A DNA stretch of 64,000 nucleotides from assembly GCA_023252235.1 (NCBI GenBank), contig JAHEXH010000001.1, positions 3,578-67,577 of the forward strand, given 5' to 3'. Source of the DNA: Nitrosotalea sp. (GTDB lineage: Archaea; Thermoproteota; Nitrososphaeria; Nitrososphaerales; Nitrosopumilaceae). The translations under genes and the position numbers were made by a program. Each line of letters opens with the position of its first letter. Within the stretch, counting starts at the first letter, position 1. Positions 25,601 through 34,163 of the stretch are shown here, in pieces. The notes under the pieces were generated by a model. That model was not told the DNA's origin, did no database searches, and saw nothing but the letters and a program-made list of their open reading frames with translations.

Positions 25601-26595
25601 AATACAGAAAGCTAGGTAAAAGCGGAATTGAAGTATCTGAAATAGGATTTGGAGCATGGACTCTTGGTCTTGACTGGTGGGGTAAAAAAATAGAAGATGA
25701 CGAGGCCAAGAAGATGCTCAAGCGAGCATTTGATCTAGGCATCAATTATTTTGAAACAGGTGATATCTATGGAAGAGGAAAAAGTGAGAAACTGATTGGT
25801 GAAGTATTTTCTGGGATGCGAAATGAAATAGTATTATCAACAAAATATGGTTATGATATTTACTCGACTGAACAGATAGGTCACAAGGAACTACCACAAA
25901 AATTTACAACCGAATTTACTGATTTTGCTTTAAAGAAAAGCCTTGAAAGATTACAAACTGACCATGTTGACGTTTATGGTCTACACAATCCAAAAATCCA
26001 CACCATCAAAGACAAGCAAATCTTTGAGTTTTTGGATAAAAAGATCAAAGAAGGTGTAATCAAAAGTTACCAGATTGCATTGGGCCCTGCCATAGGGTGG
26101 ACACAAGAAGGTCTAGAATCAATGAAAATAACTAACACTAGTGCAGTGCAGACTGTCTATAACATACTTGAACAAAACCCTGGAAACACACTGATTGCAG
26201 AAGCAGAAAAATACAACGTAGGAATTCTAGTTCGAGTGCCTGATGCTTCTGGAATATTGACTGGAAAGGTAAACGCAGATACAAAAATTAGCGAAAAGGA
26301 TCATCGTTCAGTACGAACTGGAGACTGGGTAAAGGAATCTCTAAAGAAAGTAGATCAGTTAATGCCAATTGCAAAAAGAAATGGACTAAACATTACAGAA
26401 CTTGCAATCAAATTCATCCTGTCTCAAAAATCTGTCTCATCTGTACTTCCTACTGTAGTAAGTGAGGAAGAGATTGAGATGTTCTCTACCATGTCTGATG
26501 GAAAATACCTAAGTGACAATGACAAGAATGAGGTGATCGGGTTATTCAACCAATGGCCATCATACGAGTTGAAAGCATCAGCTCAAACTGCTTAG
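25597..26595 (+). CDS. aldo/keto reductase
   Basis: A 332-aa NAD(P)H-dependent oxidoreductase of the AKR superfamily with a (beta/alpha)8 barrel. The tetrad positions read E53 (normally Asp), Y58 in D-I-Y-G-R-G-K-S-E, K83 in S-T-K-Y-G and H130 in Y-G-L-H-N-P, so the Asp to Glu change is the one oddity. Start is TTG 25597, overlapping the DUF1802 stop, with AGGAGG 8 bases upstream. The substrate is not predictable. Confidence 0.9.
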   Translation: MKYRKLGKSGIEVSEIGFGAWTLGLDWWGKKIEDDEAKKMLKRAFDLGINYFETGDIYGRGKSEKLIGEVFSGMRNEIVLSTKYGYDIYSTEQIGHKELPQKFTTEFTDFALKKSLERLQTDHVDVYGLHNPKIHTIKDKQIFEFLDKKIKEGVIKSYQIALGPAIGWTQEGLESMKITNTSAVQTVYNILEQNPGNTLIAEAEKYNVGILVRVPDASGILTGKVNADTKISEKDHRSVRTGDWVKESLKKVDQLMPIAKRNGLNITELAIKFILSQKSVSSVLPTVVSEEEIEMFSTMSDGKYLSDNDKNEVIGLFNQWPSYELKASAQTA

Positions 26596-26657
26596 ATGAT
26601 GCTTTTTAAAATTCTAGAAGTAAAACAAAATATATTCAAACAAAACAAGTCAAAGTA

Positions 26658-27188
26658 ATGGTTCTTAGTACAAAGAAGACATCTACTATGACATTTCGAA
26701 TAGATGAAGATGTCCTAAGCAAACTTCGTTCCGAGTCAGAACATCGAGAAACCAGTTTGAATACATTTGTTAATCATATCTTCAAAAGATACGTAGAGTG
26801 GGACATGTATGAAGCAAAGGTGGGTATGGTTCCAATTGCAAAACCCATAATTGTTGAACTCTTTGGAAAAATGACTAAAGATCAAGTGATAGATATGGCT
26901 AATCGTATTGGTAAAAACGTCGTTAGAGACACTGCGTTGTTTATGCAAGGAGATATCAATTTTGATTCATTCATCTCTTGGTTTGAAGCAAGAATGCGTG
27001 CATCTTCAATTGAGATAAACCATAACATCAAAAATAATGTTCACACATTTATCATCAAACACGATCTTGGTGAGAACTGGTCATTATACCACACAACTGT
27101 ACTTGAGTTAATTTTTAGAGAAGTTTTGGAGAAAAAGGTTGATTTTGACTATAATGCTGGTATGATGTCATTCAAATTTACTGAATAG
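26658..27188 (+). CDS. ribbon-helix-helix N-terminal domain protein (putative regulator)
   Basis: A 176-aa protein. Residues 8-50 are an RHH/CopG fold: T-M-T-F-R-I-D-E-D-V-L strand then two helices ending T-F-V-N-H-I-F. Residues 60-176 are a conserved thaumarchaeal extension of unknown fold, ending in beta strands. It follows a TATA-like AAATATATTC about 26 bases before the ATG, so it is probably leaderless. Likely a DNA-binding regulator; it may bind the GATTGCAA repeats just downstream. Confidence 0.75.
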   Translation: MVLSTKKTSTMTFRIDEDVLSKLRSESEHRETSLNTFVNHIFKRYVEWDMYEAKVGMVPIAKPIIVELFGKMTKDQVIDMANRIGKNVVRDTALFMQGDINFDSFISWFEARMRASSIEINHNIKNNVHTFIIKHDLGENWSLYHTTVLELIFREVLEKKVDFDYNAGMMSFKFTE

Positions 27189-27190
27189 AT

Positions 27191-27220
27191 GATTGCAAGT
27201 GATTGCAAATGATTGCAATC
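27191..27220 (+). promoter_or_regulatory. three tandem 10-bp GATTGCAA repeats, candidate operator
   Basis: GATTGCAAGT, GATTGCAAAT and GATTGCAATC lie in direct succession, one helical turn apart; the third is a perfect palindrome. They sit immediately upstream of the TATA-like TTATATTT (27231-27238) of the winged-helix gene at 27262. Confidence 0.6.
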
Positions 27221-27261
27221 TAATCGCTCTTGTTATATTTTCGTAGTATGTCAAGAAGGGT

Positions 27262-27582
27262 GTGCAGATACTACAACAAGGTAGGATTCTTGAAGGTGAA
27301 ACTGCAGATGATGTTTTGAAGATAATATCAAATGATCAAGCCATGCAAATACTTCGAGCTACAATTGACGCACCAAAATCTGCGTGGGAGATTAGTACAA
27401 AGTCTGGAATACCTCTAACTCAGGTGTATAGATGGGTTCGTAAACTACACAACTCTGGCCTTGTTCGTGTTTCAGGGGATACAAACTCATCTGGCAAAAA
27501 GTTCTTTATGTATCAAAGTAAGGTCAATTCGATCAAAGTTTCATTGAACTCTGCCCCTGAAACTCTAATTGAGATATCCTAG
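27262..27582 (+). CDS. winged-helix transcriptional regulator (ArsR/MarR-like)
   Basis: A 106-aa single-domain HTH protein. Residues 20-75 form the winged helix: I-L-R-A-T-I-D-A-P-K-S-A-W-E-I-S-T-K-S-G-I, recognition helix T-Q-V-Y-R-W-V-R-K-L, then the wing. The GTG start at 27262 lies 27 bases after the TATA centre, so it is likely leaderless. The upstream repeats may be an autoregulatory operator. Confidence 0.82.
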   Translation: MQILQQGRILEGETADDVLKIISNDQAMQILRATIDAPKSAWEISTKSGIPLTQVYRWVRKLHNSGLVRVSGDTNSSGKKFFMYQSKVNSIKVSLNSAPETLIEIS

Positions 27583-27602
27583 AAATTTATTTTATGGATA
27601 TA

Positions 27603-28616
27603 TTATGCTGTAATTGCGTCTTCTATGTTAAACTCATGTTCAACAAAGTATTCTACTCTTGTTTTCTTGAACTCTCTTGAACTAAAGAGAATCTTGTAAT
27701 CGCTAACGTCTACTTGCTTTTGAATTTGTTTTGCCATGTCTTCTGCATCTGAAATTGATTTACAATGTACCATGGAAAATACACTGTATGGCCAGTCTGG
27801 ATATACTGGTCTTTGATAACAATGGCTTATCTGAGGAAAGGCACCCAGTTTTTCACCCACTTCCTCAATTCTTTCATCTGGAACTTTCCAAACTATCATG
27901 CCGTTTGCAGTAAAGCCTACTTCCCTGTGTCGTAAAATGGCTGCAAATCTTCTCATAACTCCAATCTCTTCATACTGTTTTATCTTTTCGAGAAGTTGCT
28001 CTTCAGTTATCCCAAGTTTTTGAGCAGATTTTAAAAATGGTCTCTCAACTATCTCTAGATCTTTTTGTAACTCGCGTATGTAGTTTTTCTCTTCCTCAGT
28101 TACAATAAATTTTGTTTCTGTAATTTTTTTCTTCTCTTCGGATGGTTTTACATCCGATTTCTTTTCGTCTACCATCTCAAGCTTTACTCCAATCTTGAAT
28201 AACTTTATTGTAGGAAGTAACCTTGTTTTTTTAATTCCGGGTAACTTGGAAAATTTGTCTATCTCTGTTTTTAGGTCAGATCCTGGTGGAACTGCCAAAG
28301 TAAACCAAAGATTGTATTCATGATTTCTCTCATAATTATGAGATACGCCTGGATGTCTATTTACTTGATTTGCAACATGATCTAATTTCTCTGGCTCGAT
28401 TGCCATTGCAACCAATGCACTCTTGTATCCTAACTTTCTCGTATCAAAAATTGCGCTAATCTGTCTGATTATTCCTGCCTCCTTGAGTGCACGTAGTCTC
28501 TGCATCATTTCATCATCTGACAAGCTAAACTTTTTTGCCATCTCTGAGTATGGTTTTGAAATCAAAGGAAAAGTCCACTGGATCTCATTTAGAATCTCCT
28601 TGTCCAGCTTATCCAT
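27603..28616 (-). CDS. ahbAB: siroheme decarboxylase, fused AhbA-AhbB type
   Basis: A 337-aa protein with two Lrp/AsnC-like modules of the AhbA/AhbB (NirDL) family: residues 1-155 begin L-D-K-E-I-L-N-E-I-Q-W-T-F-P, and residues about 178-337 repeat the winged-helix plus ferredoxin-like layout, separated by a Lys/Glu-rich linker. AhbA and AhbB together decarboxylate siroheme to 12,18-didecarboxysiroheme in the alternative heme pathway. Each half keeps the H-N-Y-E-R/H-C-Y-Q-R core typical of these enzymes. It is divergent from the precorrin-2 dehydrogenase-hemA-hemB operon, supporting the assignment over a plain Lrp regulator. Confidence 0.9.
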   Translation of the reverse strand: MDKLDKEILNEIQWTFPLISKPYSEMAKKFSLSDDEMMQRLRALKEAGIIRQISAIFDTRKLGYKSALVAMAIEPEKLDHVANQVNRHPGVSHNYERNHEYNLWFTLAVPPGSDLKTEIDKFSKLPGIKKTRLLPTIKLFKIGVKLEMVDEKKSDVKPSEEKKKITETKFIVTEEEKNYIRELQKDLEIVERPFLKSAQKLGITEEQLLEKIKQYEEIGVMRRFAAILRHREVGFTANGMIVWKVPDERIEEVGEKLGAFPQISHCYQRPVYPDWPYSVFSMVHCKSISDAEDMAKQIQKQVDVSDYKILFSSREFKKTRVEYFVEHEFNIEDAITA

Positions 28617-28704
28617 GTTAAAAGCAAAAGCCTATCTTACAATTAAAAACGTTACCTAGATTCCCATAGAATCTATAAATATCATCCAAAGTCAGCGTGA
28701 TTGA

Positions 28705-29358
28705 TTGATAGTTGATCTAAATCTTAGAGGAGATTTGGTAATTATAGTGGGTGGAGGAAATGAAGGTCTCAAAAAAGTAAATACTCTTTTGACACAAGAC
28801 TGCAAGATTCTTCTTATTAGTGATTCAACTAACAGACAAATTCAAAATTATGTCAAACAAAAAAAAATATCTTTTAAACAAATGAGACTCACTAATGCAA
28901 ATTTCCTAAAAAAATATAATCCATTTATGGTGTTAGCTACTACCAACAATAAAGAACTTAATCGTAAAATTGTAGAGCAAGCAAAAACAATGCGTTGTTA
29001 TGCATATGCTTCGGATGATCCAGAAGTGAGTGATTTTGCATTTGGTTCCGTGATTAACATTGAAGATACTGTGCAAATAGCGGTATCAACGGGGGGTCGA
29101 AGTCCTGCCATGGCAAGGAAATTAAAAATACGGGCAGAACAAGTCTTTAAAAAATTAATTAAAAAAGAGGATATTTACCACATAAAACTACAAGACTTTG
29201 CCAGAAAGGCCGCCAAAGCCAAGATCCGGACATTTCCGGAAAGAAGGAAGTTTCTCTATGGTGTTATGAATGACAATCATGTTAAACAATTAATACAAGA
29301 CGGAAATCTAAAAAAAGCACAGAAGCGGGTTATGGAGATGCTAGGTGATCTAATCTGA
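28705..29358 (+). CDS. precorrin-2 dehydrogenase / siroheme synthase (SirC/Met8-like)
   Basis: A 217-aa protein resembling the CysG N-terminal domain. It begins with the NAD-binding L-V-I-I-V-G-G-G-N-E-G, followed by V-L-A-T-T-N-N-K-E-L-N and V-S-D-F-A-F-G-S-V-I-N, then A-V-S-T-G-G-R-S-P-A-M-A-R. It oxidises precorrin-2 to sirohydrochlorin and may also insert iron; no separate ferrochelatase is seen here. The TTG start at 28705 is chosen because homology begins there. It is the first gene of the operon with hemA and hemB. Confidence 0.9.
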   Translation: MIVDLNLRGDLVIIVGGGNEGLKKVNTLLTQDCKILLISDSTNRQIQNYVKQKKISFKQMRLTNANFLKKYNPFMVLATTNNKELNRKIVEQAKTMRCYAYASDDPEVSDFAFGSVINIEDTVQIAVSTGGRSPAMARKLKIRAEQVFKKLIKKEDIYHIKLQDFARKAAKAKIRTFPERRKFLYGVMNDNHVKQLIQDGNLKKAQKRVMEMLGDLI

Positions 29359-29408
29359 CAAGTGATGTAATTAATGCTAGAGTTACTTTTAGAAAGTCCC
29401 CAATTCAC

Positions 29409-30611
29409 ATGCTTGAGCGATTTACTTTTCGAGACATTGATTCCGCTTACGAATCATTTCTAAAACATTCTGGATTGCAGGAATGTGTCATACTGCAAAC
29501 TTGTAACAGGGTTGAACTCTTTGGTTGTACCACAGCTGCTGACCTTGAAAAAATAAAAAAAACATGGGCGTCTGTTGCGGGACTGGAGGAAAATGCATTT
29601 CGAGATAATCTTGAGATAAGCAAAGGAACTGATGCATATGCTCACTTGCTTAAGCTTACATCAGGACTTGATTCTCTTGTAATAGGAGAAGAACAGATAC
29701 TTGGTCAAGTAAAAGACTCGATAAGTACTGCAAGAGGGCTCAAGGCATCTGGAGATAATCTCAATACTTTATTTGATAAGGCAATTAGAATTGGTTCTAG
29801 AGTACGTCAAGCAACTGGGATTGGTAAAGGTAGTATCTCTGTTGGTTCAATGGCAGTAAATCTTGCAGAAGATAATGTTGACGACTTGAAATCAAAACAC
29901 ATTCTATTAATTGGAACAGGTGAAGCGGCCAGTTTGGTAGCAAAATCTCTCAAAAAAAGAGAAATAGATTTTCTTGTTACTAGTAGAACATTTGAACGAT
30001 CAAAGGCTTTTGCTGAAACTTCAGGCGGGACACCAATGCCATTTGAAGAAGCAACTTCTAATTTTAAATCAATTGATGTTTTGTTTGTAGCAACTGTTGC
30101 ACCATATTTTCTTGTTACATATGATAGAGTAAAAGAATCAATGGAGTCCCGCAAAGATGGAATGCTAATCATGGATCTTTCAAACCCACGAACTGTAGAT
30201 GATAAAGTTGCAACTATAGATAAAATCAAGGTGATGAACATGGACCAAATTGCAGAGATTGTAGATAAGAACATGCAAACTAGGATGGGAGTTGTGTCTT
30301 CAGCAGAGCAAATTATTAATGAAGAGCTTCCTGTAGTAGAAGCAGCAATGAAGCGACTTGAGGTAGAACCAATTGTGACTAATGTATTCAAGGAGATAGA
30401 TCAAGCACGGGTCAAAGAACTAAAGAAGGCTCTTCAAATGCTAGGTGAAAAAGATGAGCAAAAAATACGAATTATTGATCAACTTACTCAAGCAATAGTG
30501 GAAGGTATCATGTCAATTCCTATGAATAATCTAAGAAAAGCCTCAGAACAGGGTGATTCTGAAATTCTAAAAACTGTCACAAAACTCTTTGATTATAAGT
30601 CAAGAGAGTAA
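29409..30611 (+). CDS. hemA: glutamyl-tRNA reductase
   Basis: First enzyme of the C5 pathway, reducing glutamyl-tRNA to glutamate-1-semialdehyde. The catalytic C32 lies in L-Q-T-C-N-R-V-E, the NADPH domain has I-L-L-I-G-T-G-E-A-A, and a C-terminal dimerisation helix follows. The first ATG is 29409, but homology continues upstream: the in-frame codons from 29355 read an 18-residue extension with R-V-T-F-R-K-S-P-I-H before the ATG, equivalent to the usual family N-terminus (N-H-K-T-A-P). The true start may be a non-ATG codon at or near CTG 29355, overlapping the preceding stop. Confidence 0.94.
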   Translation: MLERFTFRDIDSAYESFLKHSGLQECVILQTCNRVELFGCTTAADLEKIKKTWASVAGLEENAFRDNLEISKGTDAYAHLLKLTSGLDSLVIGEEQILGQVKDSISTARGLKASGDNLNTLFDKAIRIGSRVRQATGIGKGSISVGSMAVNLAEDNVDDLKSKHILLIGTGEAASLVAKSLKKREIDFLVTSRTFERSKAFAETSGGTPMPFEEATSNFKSIDVLFVATVAPYFLVTYDRVKESMESRKDGMLIMDLSNPRTVDDKVATIDKIKVMNMDQIAEIVDKNMQTRMGVVSSAEQIINEELPVVEAAMKRLEVEPIVTNVFKEIDQARVKELKKALQMLGEKDEQKIRIIDQLTQAIVEGIMSIPMNNLRKASEQGDSEILKTVTKLFDYKSRE

Positions 30612-30645
30612 CAAATTATATTGCTAAAAAAAGGTATTTTGTATA

Positions 30646-31626
30646 ATGTCTTTTCCTAATTTAAGACTGAGACGCCTGAGAAAAACTGGTAAAATTAGGG
30701 AACTTTTAGAAGAAGTACGACTCTCTCCAAAGGATCTTATCTGTCCAATATTTGTCCAAGAAGATCTAAAATCAAAAATACCTGGAAGTTCCATGCCGGG
30801 AATGGAGAGACTTGCATTATCTGATGTCACAAGTGAAGTGAATTCAATTGCTGATTTGAAAATTCCCGCAGTAATGGTGTTTGGCATTCCATCTCACAAA
30901 GACGATCATGGTACATCTGCTTTTATTCCAAATGGAATTGTACAAAAAACAATTTCTGAAATCAAAAAGAATCTTGGAAATGATATAGCAATAATGGCTG
31001 ATGTTTGTCTTTGTCAGTATACAAGTTCTGGTCATTGTGGATTGATTAAAGGAGACAAAATAGATAATGATTCTAGTCTTGAAATATTAGCAAAAATTGC
31101 AGTAAGTCAAGCTCAATCTGGAGTAGATGTTGTATCTCCATCTGCTATGATGGATGGACAAGTAAAAGCAATAAGGCAAGGTCTTGATGATGCTGGTTTT
31201 CATGATGTTGCAATAATGTCTCACTCTGCAAAACACCGATCTTCGTTATATTCTCCTTTCAAAGATATGGCTCATTCTGCTCCACAGTTTGGGGATAGAA
31301 AGACCTACCAATTGCCATATACTAATCCAAAAGAAGCTATGCGGGAGGTTGAAACTGACATACAAGAGGGTGTGGATATTGTTATGATAAAGCCCGCACT
31401 TGCATACCTTGATTTGATTTCTATGACTAGAGAAAAGTTCAACGTACCAATAGCAGCATACAGTGTCTCAGGAGAATATGCCTTAGTCAAGGCTGCTGCA
31501 ATGGCTGGGTATATTGATGAGACCGAAGTTACTCTTGAAATTCTTACTGCAATCAAACGTGCTGGTGCAGACATGATAGTAACATATTTCTCAAAGGGTG
31601 CAGCAAAATCACTCAACGAGAGATGA
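30646..31626 (+). CDS. hemB: porphobilinogen synthase (delta-aminolevulinic acid dehydratase)
   Basis: Condenses two 5-aminolevulinate molecules to porphobilinogen. The 326-aa enzyme has the zinc-binding cysteines C121, C123 and C131 in D-V-C-L-C-Q-Y-T-S-S-G-H-C-G, so it is the Zn-type. The Schiff-base lysines are K196 (M-S-H-S-A-K-H; usually S-Y-S-A-K) and K249 (M-I-K-P-A-L-A-Y-L-D). It is 34 bases after hemA, and its stop overlaps the next gene. Confidence 0.96.
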   Translation: MSFPNLRLRRLRKTGKIRELLEEVRLSPKDLICPIFVQEDLKSKIPGSSMPGMERLALSDVTSEVNSIADLKIPAVMVFGIPSHKDDHGTSAFIPNGIVQKTISEIKKNLGNDIAIMADVCLCQYTSSGHCGLIKGDKIDNDSSLEILAKIAVSQAQSGVDVVSPSAMMDGQVKAIRQGLDDAGFHDVAIMSHSAKHRSSLYSPFKDMAHSAPQFGDRKTYQLPYTNPKEAMREVETDIQEGVDIVMIKPALAYLDLISMTREKFNVPIAAYSVSGEYALVKAAAMAGYIDETEVTLEILTAIKRAGADMIVTYFSKGAAKSLNER

Positions 31627-31934
31627 GAGAAGACCAATCCTTTGAGATAACGCGTGCATATGACCTGCTACCACATGTAGTCGGTGCAAGCTGGGCATCA
31701 ATTTGGTTTAGAATGAATAAGAGAAGAAGGCCTACAAAAGAAGAGTTTAGAGAAAAAGTCACTGAATATTTCAAGATGTTAGAACCGCTCACAAATGCAT
31801 TTCCACAAGAAGAAAATTTCAAAGAAATGATTGTCTATATTAAAGAAAAACACGAAGATGAGATTCGAAGAATTCTGACTGGCAATAATTCTGAAATTGA
31901 AAAGAGATACAAAAGATTCATCGATTACGGTTAG
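31623..31934 (+). CDS. conserved hypothetical protein (103 aa) co-transcribed with hemB
   Basis: Not recognised. A small helical, charged protein; the ATG overlaps the hemB stop by 4 bases, which argues for a real gene in the heme operon. It has W-A-S-I-W-F-R-M-N-K-R-R-R near residues 24-36 and a coiled-coil-like second half. No cysteines. Confidence 0.7.
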   Translation: MREDQSFEITRAYDLLPHVVGASWASIWFRMNKRRRPTKEEFREKVTEYFKMLEPLTNAFPQEENFKEMIVYIKEKHEDEIRRILTGNNSEIEKRYKRFIDYG

Positions 31935-32629
31935 ATCTCTTTTCTTAATTCCTCTAGAAACTTTTTCATTATTTTAATTCTTTTTCTTGCTTCTGCTTTT
32001 CCAGTCTTTGTATTCATTGTTCTTTCTAAAAGTAAAAGTTTTTTGTAAAAATGATCTAATGTCCAATTCTTATCGTCTGGAGGATGTTTCTTACAAAATG
32101 GATCCTCATTGTTATAAAATGGTCTATTCTCAGCACCCCCAACTGCAAATGTTCTTGCTATGCCTATTGCTCCTAATGCATCTAATCTATCTGCATCTTG
32201 CAATATCTTTCCTTCCAATGTTTGAGGAATAGTTCCTCTGGAAAAACTATGATCTCTAATAGCACCTGCAATGATTTCGATTTCATCCTGACTAAAGTTA
32301 TATTTTTTTAAAATCTTTCTTGCTTTTACTGCACTTTCTGATGAAGAATTTTTTGATCTAGGATCAGATTTTGGATGAGATACTATATCATGTAATAACA
32401 CTGATGCAGTTATCATTCTGACATTTGCTTTTTCTTTTCTTGCAATTATAGTTGCATTCTTGAGTACTCTCATGATGTGCTCAAAATCATGAGCGGCGTC
32501 ATTTTCTATCTTATTTCTTACATACGCTCTTAGTTTTTCTAGTTTCAATTTGGTCTTTGAAACAAATTCTATTTTATAAATTGAAGTCTTATGGATGCCT
32601 CCATAGTTCATGTCTAGAAAAAAATTCAA
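31931..32629 (-). CDS. HD-domain phosphohydrolase
   Basis: A 232-aa protein with a complete HD motif: H47-x3-H51 in the first helix pair, H80-D81 in S-V-L-L-H-D-I, H127, and D145-x2-D148. This is the YedJ/PA-like HD hydrolase layout for metal-dependent phosphodi- or monoesters, often of nucleotides. Start ATG at 32629 or 32611; the first 20 residues may be extra. It is convergent with, and overlaps by 4 bases, the hemB operon. Confidence 0.87.
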   Translation of the reverse strand: MNFFLDMNYGGIHKTSIYKIEFVSKTKLKLEKLRAYVRNKIENDAAHDFEHIMRVLKNATIIARKEKANVRMITASVLLHDIVSHPKSDPRSKNSSSESAVKARKILKKYNFSQDEIEIIAGAIRDHSFSRGTIPQTLEGKILQDADRLDALGAIGIARTFAVGGAENRPFYNNEDPFCKKHPPDDKNWTLDHFYKKLLLLERTMNTKTGKAEARKRIKIMKKFLEELRKEI

Positions 32630-32744
32630 GAAATATTATAGAAAACAAGAAATATTTCAAATAATTATATCCTAGATCTCTGTTATGTGAAAAAATGGAG
32701 CAATAGTCCAATATCCTTATTAATTAAATTCACGTAATGGTTAC

Positions 32745-32867
32745 ATGAGCACTAAGGCGTGGAAGTGTTATAGGTGCAATCTTACTTTTACTGATGAATC
32801 CCACGCTGCTTTACATGAAGATATCTCAAGACATAATGTTAGAGAGATTCAGATAGTAAAAGTATAG
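32745..32867 (+). CDS. 40-aa C2H2-like zinc-finger microprotein
   Basis: ATG 32745 to TAG 32867. The protein has C8-x2-C11, then H20, H24 and H30, a compact C2H2-like finger with K-A-W-K-C-Y-R-C-N-L-T-F. A TTAATTAAATT box is centred about 22 bases upstream, so it would be leaderless. Short zinc-finger proteins of this type are common in Thaumarchaeota. This is the only gene in the 280-base gap 32630-32909. Confidence 0.65.
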   Translation: MSTKAWKCYRCNLTFTDESHAALHEDISRHNVREIQIVKV

Positions 32868-32909
32868 AAACTCAAACGAAATAATATTCTTGGAGATAAC
32901 AATAGATCC

Positions 32910-34163
32910 ATGTCATACTCAAATATTTCCAAGATGAATTTTGAAGTTTCTGAAGAGCAGAAAATTTTTCTTGATAAAATTGACCGAGTTTGTAAATCAA
33001 TTAGAGATTATGAAACAAGATGTTATCTGGATGAGAAATTAAATGATAGAGTAATTCCAGAATTTGGCGAGATTGGTATGCTTGGGTGTCCGATATCAAA
33101 AAAATATGGCGGTCTTGGATATGACGTTCTCACCTATCTGTTTGCAATAGAAAGAATTGGACGAGAAGGAAATTCACTACGTACATTTTTTTCTGCACAT
33201 GTATCAATTGGTCAAATGGTTATACAAAACTGGGGTAATGAAGAGCAAAAAAAGAAATATCTTCCAAATACGACTAATGGAAATAGCATAATGGGTTTTG
33301 CACTAACCGAACCAGATGCTGGTAGTGATCCAAGTAAAATCTCAACAAAATTTGAAGAACGTGGAGATAACTACATTCTAAACGGAATAAAACACTGGGT
33401 TGGAAATGGAACATTTGCCAAAATCATTACAACATATGCTAGAGGTCCTGATGGAAAAATTTCTGCATTTATCGTAGACACAAACTCAAAGGGGTTTCAT
33501 GCAGAAGAAATGCATAATAAAATGGGATTGCTCACGGTAAAAAACGCCGAGATTACTTTTGAGAATTGTCTAGTTTCAAAACAGAACCTTCTTGGAAAAA
33601 TTGGAAATGGTCTTAGTGTTGCATTTAGTGCATTAATTGATGGGCGATTAAGTGTGGCAGCAGGTGCTGTAGGAGTAATGAAAGACTGTCTTGATGAGTC
33701 TATAAAATATTCACAAAAAAGAGAACAACACGGCTCGGCTCTAGCTAAAAAACAACTAATTCAGGAACACCTTGCTACTATGATTGTAAACATAGAGAGT
33801 TCTAGGTGGCTGGTATACAGGGCTGGGACTGCAAGGCAGAAACTTCATGATTATGTGGAAACTCTCAAAGAAAACGATGTAAATTGGATATCTCAACTTG
33901 ATAGGGAGAATAAGGAATATTCTACATTACGAAATAGATCTGACAGACTTGCTGCTATTGCCAAACTTCATGCAACAAACGCTGCTTTTGATTGCGCAAA
34001 TAGGGCCATTCAGGTCTTTGGTTCATATGGTTATCAGAAAACAAGCAGGGTGGCAAGACATTTTCTTGATTCTAGGGCGATTATTATCTATGAAGGGGCA
34101 AACGAAGTACTCAAGCTCAAAATAGCATCACTCGAGATGGGTGACAAGTATGACGCATACTAG
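32910..34163 (+). CDS. acyl-CoA dehydrogenase family protein
   Basis: A 417-aa flavoenzyme. It has G-F-A-L-T-E-P-D-A-G-S-D at about 132-143, H-W-V-G-N-G after it, and the C-terminal catalytic Glu in I-I-Y-E-G-A-N-E-V. Short-chain and glutaryl-CoA dehydrogenases share this layout, and in this lineage a crotonyl/glutaryl-type role in acyl-CoA metabolism is possible. ATG start at 32910. It is convergent with the aminotransferase gene, with a 4-base overlap. Confidence 0.93.
   Translation: MSYSNISKMNFEVSEEQKIFLDKIDRVCKSIRDYETRCYLDEKLNDRVIPEFGEIGMLGCPISKKYGGLGYDVLTYLFAIERIGREGNSLRTFFSAHVSIGQMVIQNWGNEEQKKKYLPNTTNGNSIMGFALTEPDAGSDPSKISTKFEERGDNYILNGIKHWVGNGTFAKIITTYARGPDGKISAFIVDTNSKGFHAEEMHNKMGLLTVKNAEITFENCLVSKQNLLGKIGNGLSVAFSALIDGRLSVAAGAVGVMKDCLDESIKYSQKREQHGSALAKKQLIQEHLATMIVNIESSRWLVYRAGTARQKLHDYVETLKENDVNWISQLDRENKEYSTLRNRSDRLAAIAKLHATNAAFDCANRAIQVFGSYGYQKTSRVARHFLDSRAIIIYEGANEVLKLKIASLEMGDKYDAY

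Noticed and set aside
29807..30391. 194-aa minus-strand frame within hemA
   Set aside because: Antisense shadow, low-complexity Ser/Thr composition, no start signals.
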